The translations under genes were made by a program, and so were the position numbers. A stretch of DNA of 32,632 nt from Aquabacterium sp. (lineage in GTDB: Bacteria > Pseudomonadota > Gammaproteobacteria > Burkholderiales > Burkholderiaceae_C): positions 1-32,632 of the forward strand of contig NZ_JAIZVX010000027.1 in the NCBI RefSeq assembly GCF_021768455.1, given 5' to 3'. The notes under the pieces are model-generated. The model did no database searches, was not told where the DNA came from, and was given only the letters and a program-made list of their open reading frames with translations. Each line of letters starts with the position of its first letter. Within the stretch, counting starts at the first letter, position 1. This document shows positions 1 through 8,845 of this stretch, piece after piece.

Positions 1-667
1 CGACGGCATCGCCTTCCAGACCAACATCCTGGCGCTGAACGCCGCGGTGGAAGCCGCCCGTGCCGGTGAACAGGGCCGCGGCTTTGCCGTGGTGGCCGGC
101 GAGGTGCGCACCCTGGCCAGCCGCTCGGCCGAGGCCGCCAAGGAGATCAAGTCCCTGATCAACGCCAGCGTGGAAAAGGTGGACGTGGGTGCCCGCCAGG
201 TGGACGAGGCCGGCGCCTCGATGAACGAGATCGTGACCCAGGTGAAGCGCGTCAGCGACCTGATCAGCGAGATTTCCAGCGCCACCGCCGAGCAGTCCAC
301 CGGCATCGGCCAGGTGGGCGATGCGGTGACCCAGCTCGACCAGGTGACCCAGCAGAACGCTGCCCTGGTGGAGGAAAGCGCCGCGGCGGCCGAGAGCCTG
401 CGCCACCAGGCCGCCACCATGGCCGAGATGGTCAGCGTGTTCAAGCTGAGCGGGGGCGAAACAGGCCACAGCCAGGCCCACCACGCTGCGGCACCCCGCC
501 CCACGGCCTTCAAGGGCGGCGCAGTGGCCAAGCCTGCGGTGAGCCCGTCTCGCCCGGCTGCGGCCCCTGCCCCGGCCGCACAGGCCTTCACGCCCGCCCC
601 GGCACCGGCCCGCGCCAGCAGCGCCTCGCAGAGCCAGGGCGAATCGCTGGACTGGGAAACCTTCTGA
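1..667 (+). CDS. Methyl-accepting chemotaxis protein, C-terminal signalling domain (5' truncated by window edge)
   Basis: Frame is open from the window edge; contains the MCP hairpin-tip signature [50 protein letters not shown], then an Ala/Pro-rich tail ending ESLDWETF. Confidence 0.95.
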   Translation, partial: DGIAFQTNILALNAAVEAARAGEQGRGFAVVAGEVRTLASRSAEAAKEIKSLINASVEKVDVGARQVDEAGASMNEIVTQVKRVSDLISEISSATAEQSTGIGQVGDAVTQLDQVTQQNAALVEESAAAAESLRHQAATMAEMVSVFKLSGGETGHSQAHHAAAPRPTAFKGGAVAKPAVSPSRPAAAPAPAAQAFTPAPAPARASSASQSQGESLDWETF

Positions 668-677
668 TCCCCAGCGC

Positions 678-698
678 GGCCCGGGTTCAGCCCGGGCC
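678..698. terminator. Hairpin at convergent MCP/LysR junction (GGCCCGGG-ttcag-CCCGGGCC)
   Basis: Perfect 8-bp inverted repeat with 5-nt loop; the complement of the LysR stop codon (687-689) lies in the loop. No T-tract. Confidence 0.55.
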
Positions 699-1613
699 TG
701 GCGCCTGAGGTCCCATGACCTCGGCCACCACCTCTTCGAGCTGCAGGCGCAGCCAGCGGTGCACCAAATCCTGGTTGTGGCGCAGGTGCCAGACGGCGTA
801 CATCGGCATCTCCGGTCCGGCCAGCGGCAGCTCGGCCGTCGCCAGGCCCTTGAGCGGCCCCCGCGCCAGCAGGCCGGGCAGGGTCGCCAGCAGGGCACTG
901 CCCTCGATGAAACCGCGGATGTTGGCAAAGGCCGGCACCGTCACCGCGATGCGGCGCTGCACGCCGTGGTCGCTCAGCCAGTGGTCGATGCCCAGGCTGC
1001 GCTGCGAGGGCACGTACTGCACCGTCACGTGGCCCGCGCCCTGGTAGCTGGCCAGATCACCCGGGGCTTCGCGCTCGGCGGGGTCGTAAAACACCCGGTA
1101 GGTGTCGGCAAAGAGGCGCTTTTGCACGATGTCATCGCTCTCGGGCGGACGGGGTGAGATCACCATCTGGCACTGGGCGTCGCGCAGCAACTCCAGCGTC
1201 GGCACGGTCGAAGGGATCACCCGCAGCCGAAAGCCTGGCGCCCGCGCCTGCACCCGGCGCAGCCAGCGTGGCAGCAGCAGCTCGCATTGCAGGTCGTTGG
1301 CGGCCACCGTCCAGGTCGTTTCCAGGCGGTCCAGACGCAGTTCGTCGCTGGCGGTGAAGTGGCGCATCTGTTCGAGCAGGCTGCGCGCCTGTTCGGTCAG
1401 GGCCTTGGCGCGGGCCGTGGGCGCGATGCCGCGGCCCATTTTCACGAAGAGGGCGTCGCCCAGCAGGCCGCGCAGGCGCTCCAGCCCGTGGCTCACCGCC
1501 GATTGCGACAGCCCCAGTTGCCCCGCGGCGGCCGTGACCGAGCCCGTGTCGTGCACCGCCACCAGCAGGCTGAGCAGGCGGCCGTCCAGATCGAGGTGCA
1601 GGTCGCGGTTCAC
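687..1613 (-). CDS. LysR-family transcriptional regulator, divergent from ligA
   Basis: N-terminal wHTH: LDLDGRLLSLLVAVHDTGSVTAAAGQLGLSQSAVSHGLERLRGLLGDALFVKMGRGIAPTARA. GTG start at 1613 preferred because an operator-like dyad lies just upstream; GTG at 1643 is the alternative. Confidence 0.88.
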   Translation of the reverse strand: MNRDLHLDLDGRLLSLLVAVHDTGSVTAAAGQLGLSQSAVSHGLERLRGLLGDALFVKMGRGIAPTARAKALTEQARSLLEQMRHFTASDELRLDRLETTWTVAANDLQCELLLPRWLRRVQARAPGFRLRVIPSTVPTLELLRDAQCQMVISPRPPESDDIVQKRLFADTYRVFYDPAEREAPGDLASYQGAGHVTVQYVPSQRSLGIDHWLSDHGVQRRIAVTVPAFANIRGFIEGSALLATLPGLLARGPLKGLATAELPLAGPEMPMYAVWHLRHNQDLVHRWLRLQLEEVVAEVMGPQAPGPG

Positions 1614-1615
1614 GT

Positions 1616-1642
1616 TGATCCATCTGTTTTGTTCATGGATCA
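1616..1642. promoter_or_regulatory. Candidate LysR-type operator: TGATCCAT-N11-ATGGATCA
   Basis: Perfect 8-bp inverted repeat with 11-nt spacer (ctgttttgttc) between divergent LysR and ligA. Confidence 0.65.
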
Positions 1643-1658
1643 CATGATCGTGGATGCG

Positions 1659-1687
1659 TTGATTGATGGCAAGCCCGGCGGAATACT
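1659..1687 (+). promoter_or_regulatory. Candidate sigma70 promoter for ligAB: TTGATT-N17-AATACT
   Basis: -35-like TTGATT (1659-1664), 17-nt spacer, -10-like AATACT (1682-1687); the operator dyad centre (~1629) would fall at about -65. Confidence 0.5.
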
Positions 1688-1733
1688 CCGCCCCAGCGTG
1701 ACAGAAGCCGCGCCCACCGAGGAGACACCCATC

Positions 1734-2093
1734 ATGGTCATTCATGCAAAGGCCGCCCAGCCGGCCATCCCTGGCACCACCTTGTTCGATGGCGAGCAGG
1801 CCCGCAAGGGCTACCAGCTCAACAAGATGTGCTATTCCTTCAACGACGCGGCCAACCGCGCCGCCTTCAAGGCCGACGAGGCCGCCTACTGCGAGCGCTA
1901 CCAGCTCACCCCCGAGCAGCGCGCGGCCGTGGAAGCCAAGAACGTGCTGCAGTTGATCGCCGCCGGCGGCAACGTCTACTACCTGGCCAAGTTCGCCGGC
2001 ATCTTCGGCCTCGACGTGCAGGACCTGGGCGCCCAGCAAACCGGCAAGACCAAGGCGGAGTTCATCGCCATGCTCGCCGCCTACGCCCACTGA
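1734..2093 (+). CDS. ligA: Protocatechuate 4,5-dioxygenase, alpha subunit
   Basis: MVIHAKAAQPAIPGTTLFDGEQARKGYQLNKMCYSFNDAANRAAFKADEAAYC... resembles LigA/PmdA; directly upstream of ligB; GGAG 9 nt before ATG. Confidence 0.92.
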   Translation: MVIHAKAAQPAIPGTTLFDGEQARKGYQLNKMCYSFNDAANRAAFKADEAAYCERYQLTPEQRAAVEAKNVLQLIAAGGNVYYLAKFAGIFGLDVQDLGAQQTGKTKAEFIAMLAAYAH

Positions 2094-2130
2094 TTTCGCC
2101 ACCGACCCCCCGCTCCGGAGCACCCACACC

Positions 2131-2970
2131 ATGGCCCACATCGTCGGCGGCATCGCCACCTCTCACGTCCCCGCCATTGGCCGCGCCATCGCCAAAGGCC
2201 TGCAGAACGACCCTTACTGGAAGCCCTTCTTTGACGGCTTCGCCCCGGTTCACAACTGGCTGGCCGAAGCCCGCCCGGATGTGGTCGTCGTGTTCTACAA
2301 CGACCATGGCCTGAACTTCTTCCTCGACAAGATGCCCACGTTCTCGGTGGGCACCGCCGCCAGCTACCGCAATGCCGACGAGGGCTGGGGCATCCCCGAG
2401 GTGCCGCCCTTCACGGGCGAGCAGGACCTGTCGTGGCACCTGGTCAACCACCTGATCGAGGCCGAGTTCGACATCACCACCTGCCAGGAGATGCTGGTGG
2501 ACCACGCCTTCACCCTGCCGCACGCCCTGTGCTGGCCCGACCAGAAGTGGCCGGTCAAGGTGGTGCCCATTTGCTTCAACACCGTGCAGTTCCCGCTGCC
2601 CACGGCCAAGCGCTGCTGGCGCCTGGGCGAAGAGGTGGGCAAGGCCATCCGCGCCTGGGACTCGGATGCCCGCGTGATGGTGATGGGCACGGGTGGCCTG
2701 TCGCACCAGCTCGATGGCGAGCGCGCCGGCTTCATCAACAAGGACTTTGACCTGGCCTTCATGGAAAGCCTGGTCAGCCAGAAGCCCGACTGGGCCACCC
2801 AGTTCAGCATCAACGAGCTGGTTGAAAAAACCGGCACCCAGGGTGTCGAGTTGCTGATGTGGCTGGCGACCCGCGCTGCGCTGGGCGAGCAGGTCAAGCA
2901 GGTGCACGCCAACTACCACATCCCCATCTCGAACACGGCCGCCGGCCTGATGGTGCTGGAGCCCCGCTGA
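2131..2970 (+). CDS. ligB: Protocatechuate 4,5-dioxygenase, beta subunit
   Basis: MAHIVGGIATSHVPAIGRAIAKG...VVVVFYNDHGLNFFLDKMPTFSVG...GTGGLSHQLDGERAGFIN: extradiol class III dioxygenase (LigB/PmdB). Confidence 0.95.
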   Translation: MAHIVGGIATSHVPAIGRAIAKGLQNDPYWKPFFDGFAPVHNWLAEARPDVVVVFYNDHGLNFFLDKMPTFSVGTAASYRNADEGWGIPEVPPFTGEQDLSWHLVNHLIEAEFDITTCQEMLVDHAFTLPHALCWPDQKWPVKVVPICFNTVQFPLPTAKRCWRLGEEVGKAIRAWDSDARVMVMGTGGLSHQLDGERAGFINKDFDLAFMESLVSQKPDWATQFSINELVEKTGTQGVELLMWLATRAALGEQVKQVHANYHIPISNTAAGLMVLEPR

Positions 2971-3047
2971 GCCCGGTTGACGCCATGCCGCAGGCCCATG
3001 CCGGGGTGGACGCAGGCGGTGAGGCCGCGCTGCGGCACACTCCGGGC

Positions 3048-3974
3048 ATGGACATCAAGCAGCTCGAATACTTCGTCAGCGTGGCCGAGCACGGCAGCTT
3101 CAGCCGGGCTTCGGTCTCGCTGGGCGTGGCGCAGTCGGCCCTGAGCCGGCAGGTGCGCACACTCGAGGTGGGCCTGCGCGAAACCCTGCTGACCCGCACG
3201 GGCCGGGGCGTGACCCTGACCGATGCCGGCCAGCGCCTGTTTGACCACAGCGTCGTCATCCTGCAGCACCTGGCCCAGGCCCGCGCCGAGATGGGCGCCA
3301 TGCGCGACGAGCCCGTGGGCCACATCACCCTGGGCCTGCCGCCCAGCATCGGGCGCCAGCTCACGGTGCCGCTGATCGACGGTTTCCGACGCAGCCTGCC
3401 CAAGGCGCGCCTGGCCATCGTGGAGGGCCTCTCGACCCACGTGGCCGAATGGCTCACCTCGGGCCGGGTCGACCTGGGCCTGCTGCACAACCCCGAACCC
3501 CAGCCCGGGCTGGAGCTGGCGCCGCTGATGAGCGAGCCACTGTGTCTGGTCGAGCCCGTGAAGGCGACGCCGGCCGGGGCGAAAGCGAGCCGAGGCACAC
3601 CCGCGGGTGACCTCCCGCTGAGCGGGCTGGTGGCCTACCCGCTGATCCTGCCGCAGCGCGCCCACATGATCCGCCGCCAGCTCGAAGGCCAGGCCACCTT
3701 GGCGGGCCTGACGCTGGACATCGCCTGGGAGGTTTCCAGCGTCCCGGCCATCATCGATCTGGTGTGCGCCGGCTATGGCTACGCCGTGCTGCCGGCCAGC
3801 GCGGTGGCGGCCTCGGGGCGTGCGGCCGAGTTGCGCACCCGGCCGATCTGCAGCCCCACGCTGCAGACCGTGCTCTGCCTGGCCCAGCCTTCCAACCGCC
3901 GGCCCACTGCGCTCACGCGCCATGTGGAGGCGATGCTGCGCGCGCTGGTGGCAGGCTTGCCTCAGGCCAGGTAA
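3048..3974 (+). CDS. LysR-family transcriptional regulator
   Basis: MDIKQLEYFVSVAEHGSFSRASVSLGVAQSALSRQVRTLEVGLRETLLTRTGRGVTLTDAGQRLFDH; typical LTTR N-terminus and effector domain. Confidence 0.93.
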   Translation: MDIKQLEYFVSVAEHGSFSRASVSLGVAQSALSRQVRTLEVGLRETLLTRTGRGVTLTDAGQRLFDHSVVILQHLAQARAEMGAMRDEPVGHITLGLPPSIGRQLTVPLIDGFRRSLPKARLAIVEGLSTHVAEWLTSGRVDLGLLHNPEPQPGLELAPLMSEPLCLVEPVKATPAGAKASRGTPAGDLPLSGLVAYPLILPQRAHMIRRQLEGQATLAGLTLDIAWEVSSVPAIIDLVCAGYGYAVLPASAVAASGRAAELRTRPICSPTLQTVLCLAQPSNRRPTALTRHVEAMLRALVAGLPQAR

Positions 3975-3977
3975 GGG

Positions 3978-4011
3978 GACGCGGTCAGGGTGCCCGCGCG
4001 GGTGGCGCGTC
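3978..4011. terminator. Inverted-repeat region at convergent LysR/LysE junction
   Basis: Outer arms GACGCG (3978-3983)/CGCGTC (4006-4011) enclose the palindrome CCCGCGCGGG (3993-4002). No T-tract. Confidence 0.4.
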
Positions 4012-4609
4012 AGCCTTTCAGCATGGGCCACAGCGAGAGCACCAGCCCGGCCGCCATCGCCCCGTTGAACAGGCGCAGGCGAAGTGGGTCGCTCAGCCAT
4101 TGACGCAGCCGTGTCCCGAACAGCACCCACACGGCCACACAAGGCAGGTTCACGACCGCAAACACCGAGGCAAAGCCCAGCGTGCCGAGCACGCTGTTGT
4201 GGTGCGGCAGGTAGGCCGCGACGGCGCCCAGCGCCATCATCCAGCCCTTGGGATTGACCCACTGAAAGAGCGCCGCCCCCAGGAAGCCCAGGGGCGTGTC
4301 GCGGGCCTCGCCGCCGGCATCGGGTGGGGGGGAGATGGCGATCTTCCAGGCCAGGTACAGCAGGTAGGCCCCGCCCAGTGCCTTGAGCACCCATTGCAGC
4401 CATGGCAGGTGCTCGAACGCCTGGCTCAGGCCTTGCGCCACGCAGAACACCAGGAAGGCATGGCCCAGGCTCACGCCAAGCAGGTGCGGCAGCGAGGCCC
4501 TGAAACCAAAGCGCAGCCCTGAGGACAGCATCATCAGGTTGTTGGGCCCCGGCGTGATCGACGACACGAAGGCGAACAGGAGGAAGGCGAGCAGGACATC
4601 GGAGGTCAT
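4010..4609 (-). CDS. LysE/RhtB-family amino-acid/metabolite exporter
   Basis: MTSDVLLAFLLFAFVSSITPGPNNLMMLSSGLRFGFRASLPHLLGVSLGH: LysE signature with the TPGPN motif. Confidence 0.92.
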   Translation of the reverse strand: MTSDVLLAFLLFAFVSSITPGPNNLMMLSSGLRFGFRASLPHLLGVSLGHAFLVFCVAQGLSQAFEHLPWLQWVLKALGGAYLLYLAWKIAISPPPDAGGEARDTPLGFLGAALFQWVNPKGWMMALGAVAAYLPHHNSVLGTLGFASVFAVVNLPCVAVWVLFGTRLRQWLSDPLRLRLFNGAMAAGLVLSLWPMLKG

Positions 4610-4691
4610 GCCGCACTCTAACCGTGGGCCATTCGGACCACGCATGAAGGTGGCCGCCAGGCACAGCCTTCAGGCTGAGGCGCTTTCTTCT

Positions 4692-6068
4692 TCAATTGAA
4701 CACGTGTTCGTGGGCGGGCTCGCCCGCCTGTGGCGCGCCCGAGACCTTTCGCCCCCGTCCCGCCGCCTTGGCGCGGTAGAGCAAACGGTCGGCACGCAGC
4801 ATCACCGCTTCCAGGGTCTGGTCATCTGGCGCCATCAGCGCCACGCCAATGCTGGCGCTCACGCGCAGGCGTTGGCCCTCGATGTCGAAGGGGCGGCTGG
4901 CTGCGGCCAGCACCTTGTCGGCCACGGCTTCGGCGGTGGCCAGGTCATGTACCCCCGTCAGCACGATGGCAAACTCGTCGCCACCCAGTCGGGTCACCAG
5001 ATCGCTGCTGCGCACCGTGGCGGCCAGGCGCTCGGCAAAACGCTGCAGCAGGCGGTCACCCATGAGGTGGCCGTGCTCGTCGTTCACGGGCTTGAAGTGG
5101 TCCAGATCGATGCAGAGCAAGGCGAGCTGGTTGTCGCCCTCGCGCCAGCGCTCCCGTGCCACGGCCTGCTCAAACCCGGCTCGGTTGAGCAGGCCCGTCA
5201 AGGGATCGCGCTCCGCGAGGTGGCGCAACCGCTCTTGCTCGCGCCGATGGGTGGTGATGTCCTGGCTGATGCCCACAAAGCCGTCGACCACCCCGTCCAG
5301 TTTCAGGGGGATGCAGTGCAGCGCCAGCCAGGTGGGGCCTTGCTCGCCGGGGTAGTCGAGCATGAAGTCGACGGGCTCGCCAGCGAAGGCCTTCATCATG
5401 AAGGGCTTGCGCCGGGCCACTTCCTCTGCGCCCAGCACCTCCACCGCGGTGCGCCCCAGGATCTGATCGGCGCTGCGCCGCGCCTGGCGCTCGAAGGCGC
5501 TGTTGACGAAACGGTAGCGCCCTTGCGAGTCCACGATCACCACGGTGGCGGGCAAGGCTTCGGTGATCGCCCCGAGGATGTCGTTTTGCCGCTTGATTTG
5601 CTGGCGCGCTTGCACATCGGCTGAAATGTCGCGCAACACCGCCGAGTAGCGCTGAATGCGGCCAGCCGCGTCGCGGTGTGCCAGGGCCATCACGCTGAAG
5701 GGCACGTGCCCCTTTCCGCCCAGGCGCAGGGTCAACTCGCCCAGCCACACGCCGCGGCCCTGCAGCGCGGGCAACACACTGTGCACCAGTTGCCGCAGGG
5801 TGCCTGCGGCAGCAAATTGCCGCACATGCAGTGTGCTCACCGGCGCCTCGGGTGCGAGCGACATCAGCAACCTGGCCGCGGGGTTCAGGTAGTCCAAAGC
5901 TCCGAGTGTGCTGGTCTGCACGACCGCGTCGGCACTGTGCTCCAGCACCTCGCTGAGGTCGCGAGCCTGTCTGCTCGTGGCGGGCCGCGAGGCCTGCGTT
6001 CGCCATGCAGCAGCTGCGCCCAGCCATGTTTGCCGGATTCGATTCAGAAGCCGCCAGCCTGCACCCAC
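4692..6068 (-). CDS. PAS-PAS-GGDEF diguanylate cyclase
   Basis: Two PAS-like regions, then DPLTGLLNRAGFEQ...LCIDLDHFKPVNDEHGHLMGD...RSSDLVTRLGGDEFAIVL (active GGDEF, RxxD I-site). Start uncertain: open frame reaches 6206; GTG at 6068 with upstream AAGG preferred. Confidence 0.85.
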   Translation of the reverse strand: MGAGWRLLNRIRQTWLGAAAAWRTQASRPATSRQARDLSEVLEHSADAVVQTSTLGALDYLNPAARLLMSLAPEAPVSTLHVRQFAAAGTLRQLVHSVLPALQGRGVWLGELTLRLGGKGHVPFSVMALAHRDAAGRIQRYSAVLRDISADVQARQQIKRQNDILGAITEALPATVVIVDSQGRYRFVNSAFERQARRSADQILGRTAVEVLGAEEVARRKPFMMKAFAGEPVDFMLDYPGEQGPTWLALHCIPLKLDGVVDGFVGISQDITTHRREQERLRHLAERDPLTGLLNRAGFEQAVARERWREGDNQLALLCIDLDHFKPVNDEHGHLMGDRLLQRFAERLAATVRSSDLVTRLGGDEFAIVLTGVHDLATAEAVADKVLAAASRPFDIEGQRLRVSASIGVALMAPDDQTLEAVMLRADRLLYRAKAAGRGRKVSGAPQAGEPAHEHVFN

Positions 6069-6312
6069 GTTGCGTCCACCTTCGCATGGCCCTGGAGGGG
6101 GGCCATTGCCCCTCTTATCGAGCAGGGCGTGGGATTCTTGAGGCTTCTGGGGCCATGCGCCGCCTTTTCTCGCGACAGATCCGCGTTTGACGCACCCATG
6201 GCCCATGCGGCCATGCCGTTTTGAGATAACTGCTTTACGGCGCCAGCCGTAGCCGAGAACCCCCCGTGTCGGAAGAATCAGGCCACCTCAGCGCTTGACC
6301 CCTTCCGACGCC

Positions 6313-7002
6313 ATGACCACCTCCCTCTCCGGCATTTCTTCGATGGCCACCCGCCAGCTCCTGGCGGATCTCGTGGGCGCCTTTGCCCAGCGCACCGGCC
6401 AGGCCGTTGCCATCGAGTCGGTGGGCGGCGTGGACGCGGCCAAACGCGTGGCTTCGGGCGAGCCCTTCGACCTGGTCGTGCTGGCCTCGGACGCCATCGA
6501 CAAGCTCATCGCCAGCGGCCAGGTGCTTGCCGGCAGCCGCGTCGATCTGGTGCATTCCGGCGTGGCCGTGGCCGTGAAGGCCGGCGCCCCTCGCCCCGCG
6601 CTCGACAACGAAGCCGCCGTGCGCGCCGCCGTGCTGGCCGCGCCCAGCCTGAGCTATTCCACCGGTCCTTCGGGCGTGGCCCTGGCCAGGCTGTTCGAAC
6701 GCTGGGGCATTGCCGAGACCATCGCGCCGCGGATCGTGCAGGCGCCCCCCGGCGTGCCCGTGGGCTCGCTCGTGGCCCGTGGCGAGGTGGCCCTGGGCTT
6801 CCAGCAGCTCAGCGAGCTCATCCACCTCGACGGCATCGACATCGTCGGCCCCCTGCCCGCCGACATCCAGATCACCACCACCTTCTCGGCCGGCGTGTGC
6901 GCCACCAGCACCCAACCCGAGGCCGTGCGCGCCTTCCTGGCCTATCTGGCCTCGCCCGATGCCGCCGAGGCCAAGTGCCGCCAGGGCATGGCCCCGGTCT
7001 GA
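6313..7002 (+). CDS. ModA-like (type 2 periplasmic-binding fold) protein without obvious signal peptide
   Basis: MTTSLSGISSMATRQLLADLVGAFAQRTGQAVAIESVGGVDAAKRVASGEPFDLVVLASDAIDKLIASGQV...STGPSGVALARLFERWGI; ModA-family layout lacking a hydrophobic leader. TTG at 6295 is an alternative start. Confidence 0.8.
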   Translation: MTTSLSGISSMATRQLLADLVGAFAQRTGQAVAIESVGGVDAAKRVASGEPFDLVVLASDAIDKLIASGQVLAGSRVDLVHSGVAVAVKAGAPRPALDNEAAVRAAVLAAPSLSYSTGPSGVALARLFERWGIAETIAPRIVQAPPGVPVGSLVARGEVALGFQQLSELIHLDGIDIVGPLPADIQITTTFSAGVCATSTQPEAVRAFLAYLASPDAAEAKCRQGMAPV

Positions 7003-7056
7003 CCCTGTCCGTTCGCCTTCTTCCCCTCTCTCACCGAACCCTCTTGGAGACCTCTC

Positions 7057-8085
7057 ATGATCATTGACGTACACGGCCACTACACCACCGCCCCGGCGGC
7101 CCTGGGCCTCTGGCGCGACCTCCAGATCGCCGGCCTGAAGGACCCCGGCAAGGCCCCCAAGGCCAGCGACCTCAAGATCAGCGACGACGAGATCCGCGAG
7201 TCCATCGAGACCAACCAGCTCAAGCTCATGAAAGAGCGTGGCAGCGACCTGACCATCTTCAGCCCGCGCGCCAGCTTCATGGCCCACCACATCGGTGACT
7301 TCAACACCTCGGCCACCTGGGCGGCCATCTGCAACGAGCTGTGCTACCGCGTGTCCCAGCTCTTCCCCGATCACTTCGTGCCCGCCGCGATGCTGCCGCA
7401 GTCGCCCGGCGTGGACCCGGCCACCTGCATCCCCGAGCTGGTCAAGTGCGTCGAGCAATACGGCAACGTCGGCCTCAACCTCAACCCCGATCCTTCGGGC
7501 GGCCACTGGACCTCGCCCCCGCTGAGCGACAAGTCCTGGTACCCCATCTACGAAAAGATGGTCGAGTACGACATCCCCGCGATGATCCACGTCAGCACCA
7601 GCTGCAACGCCTGCTTCCACACCACCGGTTCGCACTACCTGAATGCCGATACCACGGCCTTCATGCAGTGCCTGACCTCCGACCTGTTCAAGGACTTCCC
7701 CACCCTGAAGTTCCTGATCCCCCATGGCGGCGGCGCCGTGCCCTACCACTGGGGGCGCTTCCGTGGCCTGGCCCAAGAAATGAAGAAGCCGATCCTGGAA
7801 GAGCACCTGCTCAACAACATCTTCTTCGACACCTGCGTCTACCACCAGCCCGGCATCAACCTGCTGACCGAAGTGATCCCGGTGAAGAACATCCTCTTCG
7901 CCTCGGAAATGATTGGCGCCGTGCGCGGCATCGACCCCCGTACCGGCTACTACTACGACGACACCAAGCGCTACGTCAACGCCACCGACAACCTGACGGA
8001 CGAAGAGCGCTTCCTGGTCTTCGAGGGCAACGCCCGCCGCGTGTTCTCGCGCCTGGATGCCCAGCTCAAGGCCAAAGGCCTTTGA
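7057..8085 (+). CDS. ligJ: 4-oxalomesaconate hydratase (amidohydrolase family, LigJ/PmdE type)
   Basis: [30 protein letters not shown]...[19 protein letters not shown]...[27 protein letters not shown]; operon context with LigK/I/C. Confidence 0.92.
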   Translation: MIIDVHGHYTTAPAALGLWRDLQIAGLKDPGKAPKASDLKISDDEIRESIETNQLKLMKERGSDLTIFSPRASFMAHHIGDFNTSATWAAICNELCYRVSQLFPDHFVPAAMLPQSPGVDPATCIPELVKCVEQYGNVGLNLNPDPSGGHWTSPPLSDKSWYPIYEKMVEYDIPAMIHVSTSCNACFHTTGSHYLNADTTAFMQCLTSDLFKDFPTLKFLIPHGGGAVPYHWGRFRGLAQEMKKPILEEHLLNNIFFDTCVYHQPGINLLTEVIPVKNILFASEMIGAVRGIDPRTGYYYDDTKRYVNATDNLTDEERFLVFEGNARRVFSRLDAQLKAKGL

Positions 8086-8111
8086 TCCCACCCTGCTTTC
8101 TGGAGAAGACC

Positions 8112-8795
8112 ATGTACGAACTCGGCGTTGTTTACCGCCACATCACCCGCGCCAACCGCGAAGCCACCGACCAGATGGCCGCCCTGGGTTCCGCCACCGT
8201 GCACGAAGCGCAAGGCCGTGTCGGCCTGCTCAAGCCCTACATGCGCCCCATCTACCCGGGCACCCAGGTCTCCGGCACCGCCGTGACCGTGCTGCTGCAC
8301 CCCGGTGACAACTGGATGATGCACGTGGCCGCAGAGCAGATCCAGCCCGGCGACATCGTCGTGGCCGCCATCACCGCCGAGTGCACCGATGGCTACTTTG
8401 GCGACCTGCTGGCCACCAGCTTCATGGCCCGCGGTGCCCGCGCCCTCATCATCGATGCCGGTGTGCGCGACGTGAAGGAACTGCAGAAGATGGGCTTCCC
8501 CGTGTGGAGCAAGGCCATCAGCAGCAAGGGCACCATCAAGGCCACGCTGGGCTCGGTCAACATCCCCGTGGTCTGCGCCGGCATGCTGGTCAACCCTGGT
8601 GACGTGATCGTGGCCGACGACGATGGCGTGGTCTGCGTGCCCGCCGCCAACGCCGCCAAGGTGGCCGAGGCCGCCGCCAAGCGCGAGAGCTTCGAAGGCG
8701 AAAAGCGCGCCAAGCTGGCCGACGGCGTGCTGGGCCTGGACATGTACAAGATGCGCGAGCCCCTGGCCGCCGCCGGCCTGAAGTACATCGACTGA
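8112..8795 (+). CDS. ligK: 4-carboxy-4-hydroxy-2-oxoadipate aldolase (LigK/PmdF, HMG/CHA aldolase)
   Basis: [50 protein letters not shown]...VDGVV-type RraA-like fold ([17 protein letters not shown]). Confidence 0.94.
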   Translation: MYELGVVYRHITRANREATDQMAALGSATVHEAQGRVGLLKPYMRPIYPGTQVSGTAVTVLLHPGDNWMMHVAAEQIQPGDIVVAAITAECTDGYFGDLLATSFMARGARALIIDAGVRDVKELQKMGFPVWSKAISSKGTIKATLGSVNIPVVCAGMLVNPGDVIVADDDGVVCVPAANAAKVAEAAAKRESFEGEKRAKLADGVLGLDMYKMREPLAAAGLKYID

Positions 8796-8845
8796 GGCAC
8801 CGAGGCATCAAGCCGCCGCACAATCCCCCGACACAAGGCAGACCC

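Noticed and set aside
1287-1733. N-terminal extension of the ligA ORF
   Set aside because: Antisense to LysR coding sequence; the LigA-like protein begins at ATG 1734 with SD and promoter upstream.
2913-4664. 583-aa minus-strand ORF spanning LysR and LysE genes
   Set aside because: Out-of-frame with LysE and antisense to LysR; Arg/Ala/Gly-rich shadow translation.
4383-5624. 413-aa plus-strand ORF opposite LysE/GGDEF
   Set aside because: Shadow ORF; the minus strand encodes clear LysE and PAS-GGDEF motifs.
6235-8091. 618-aa minus-strand ORF opposite the ModA-like gene and ligJ
   Set aside because: Antisense open frame expected at high GC; low-complexity Gly/His/Val-rich translation with no family motif, while the plus-strand genes have clear signatures.
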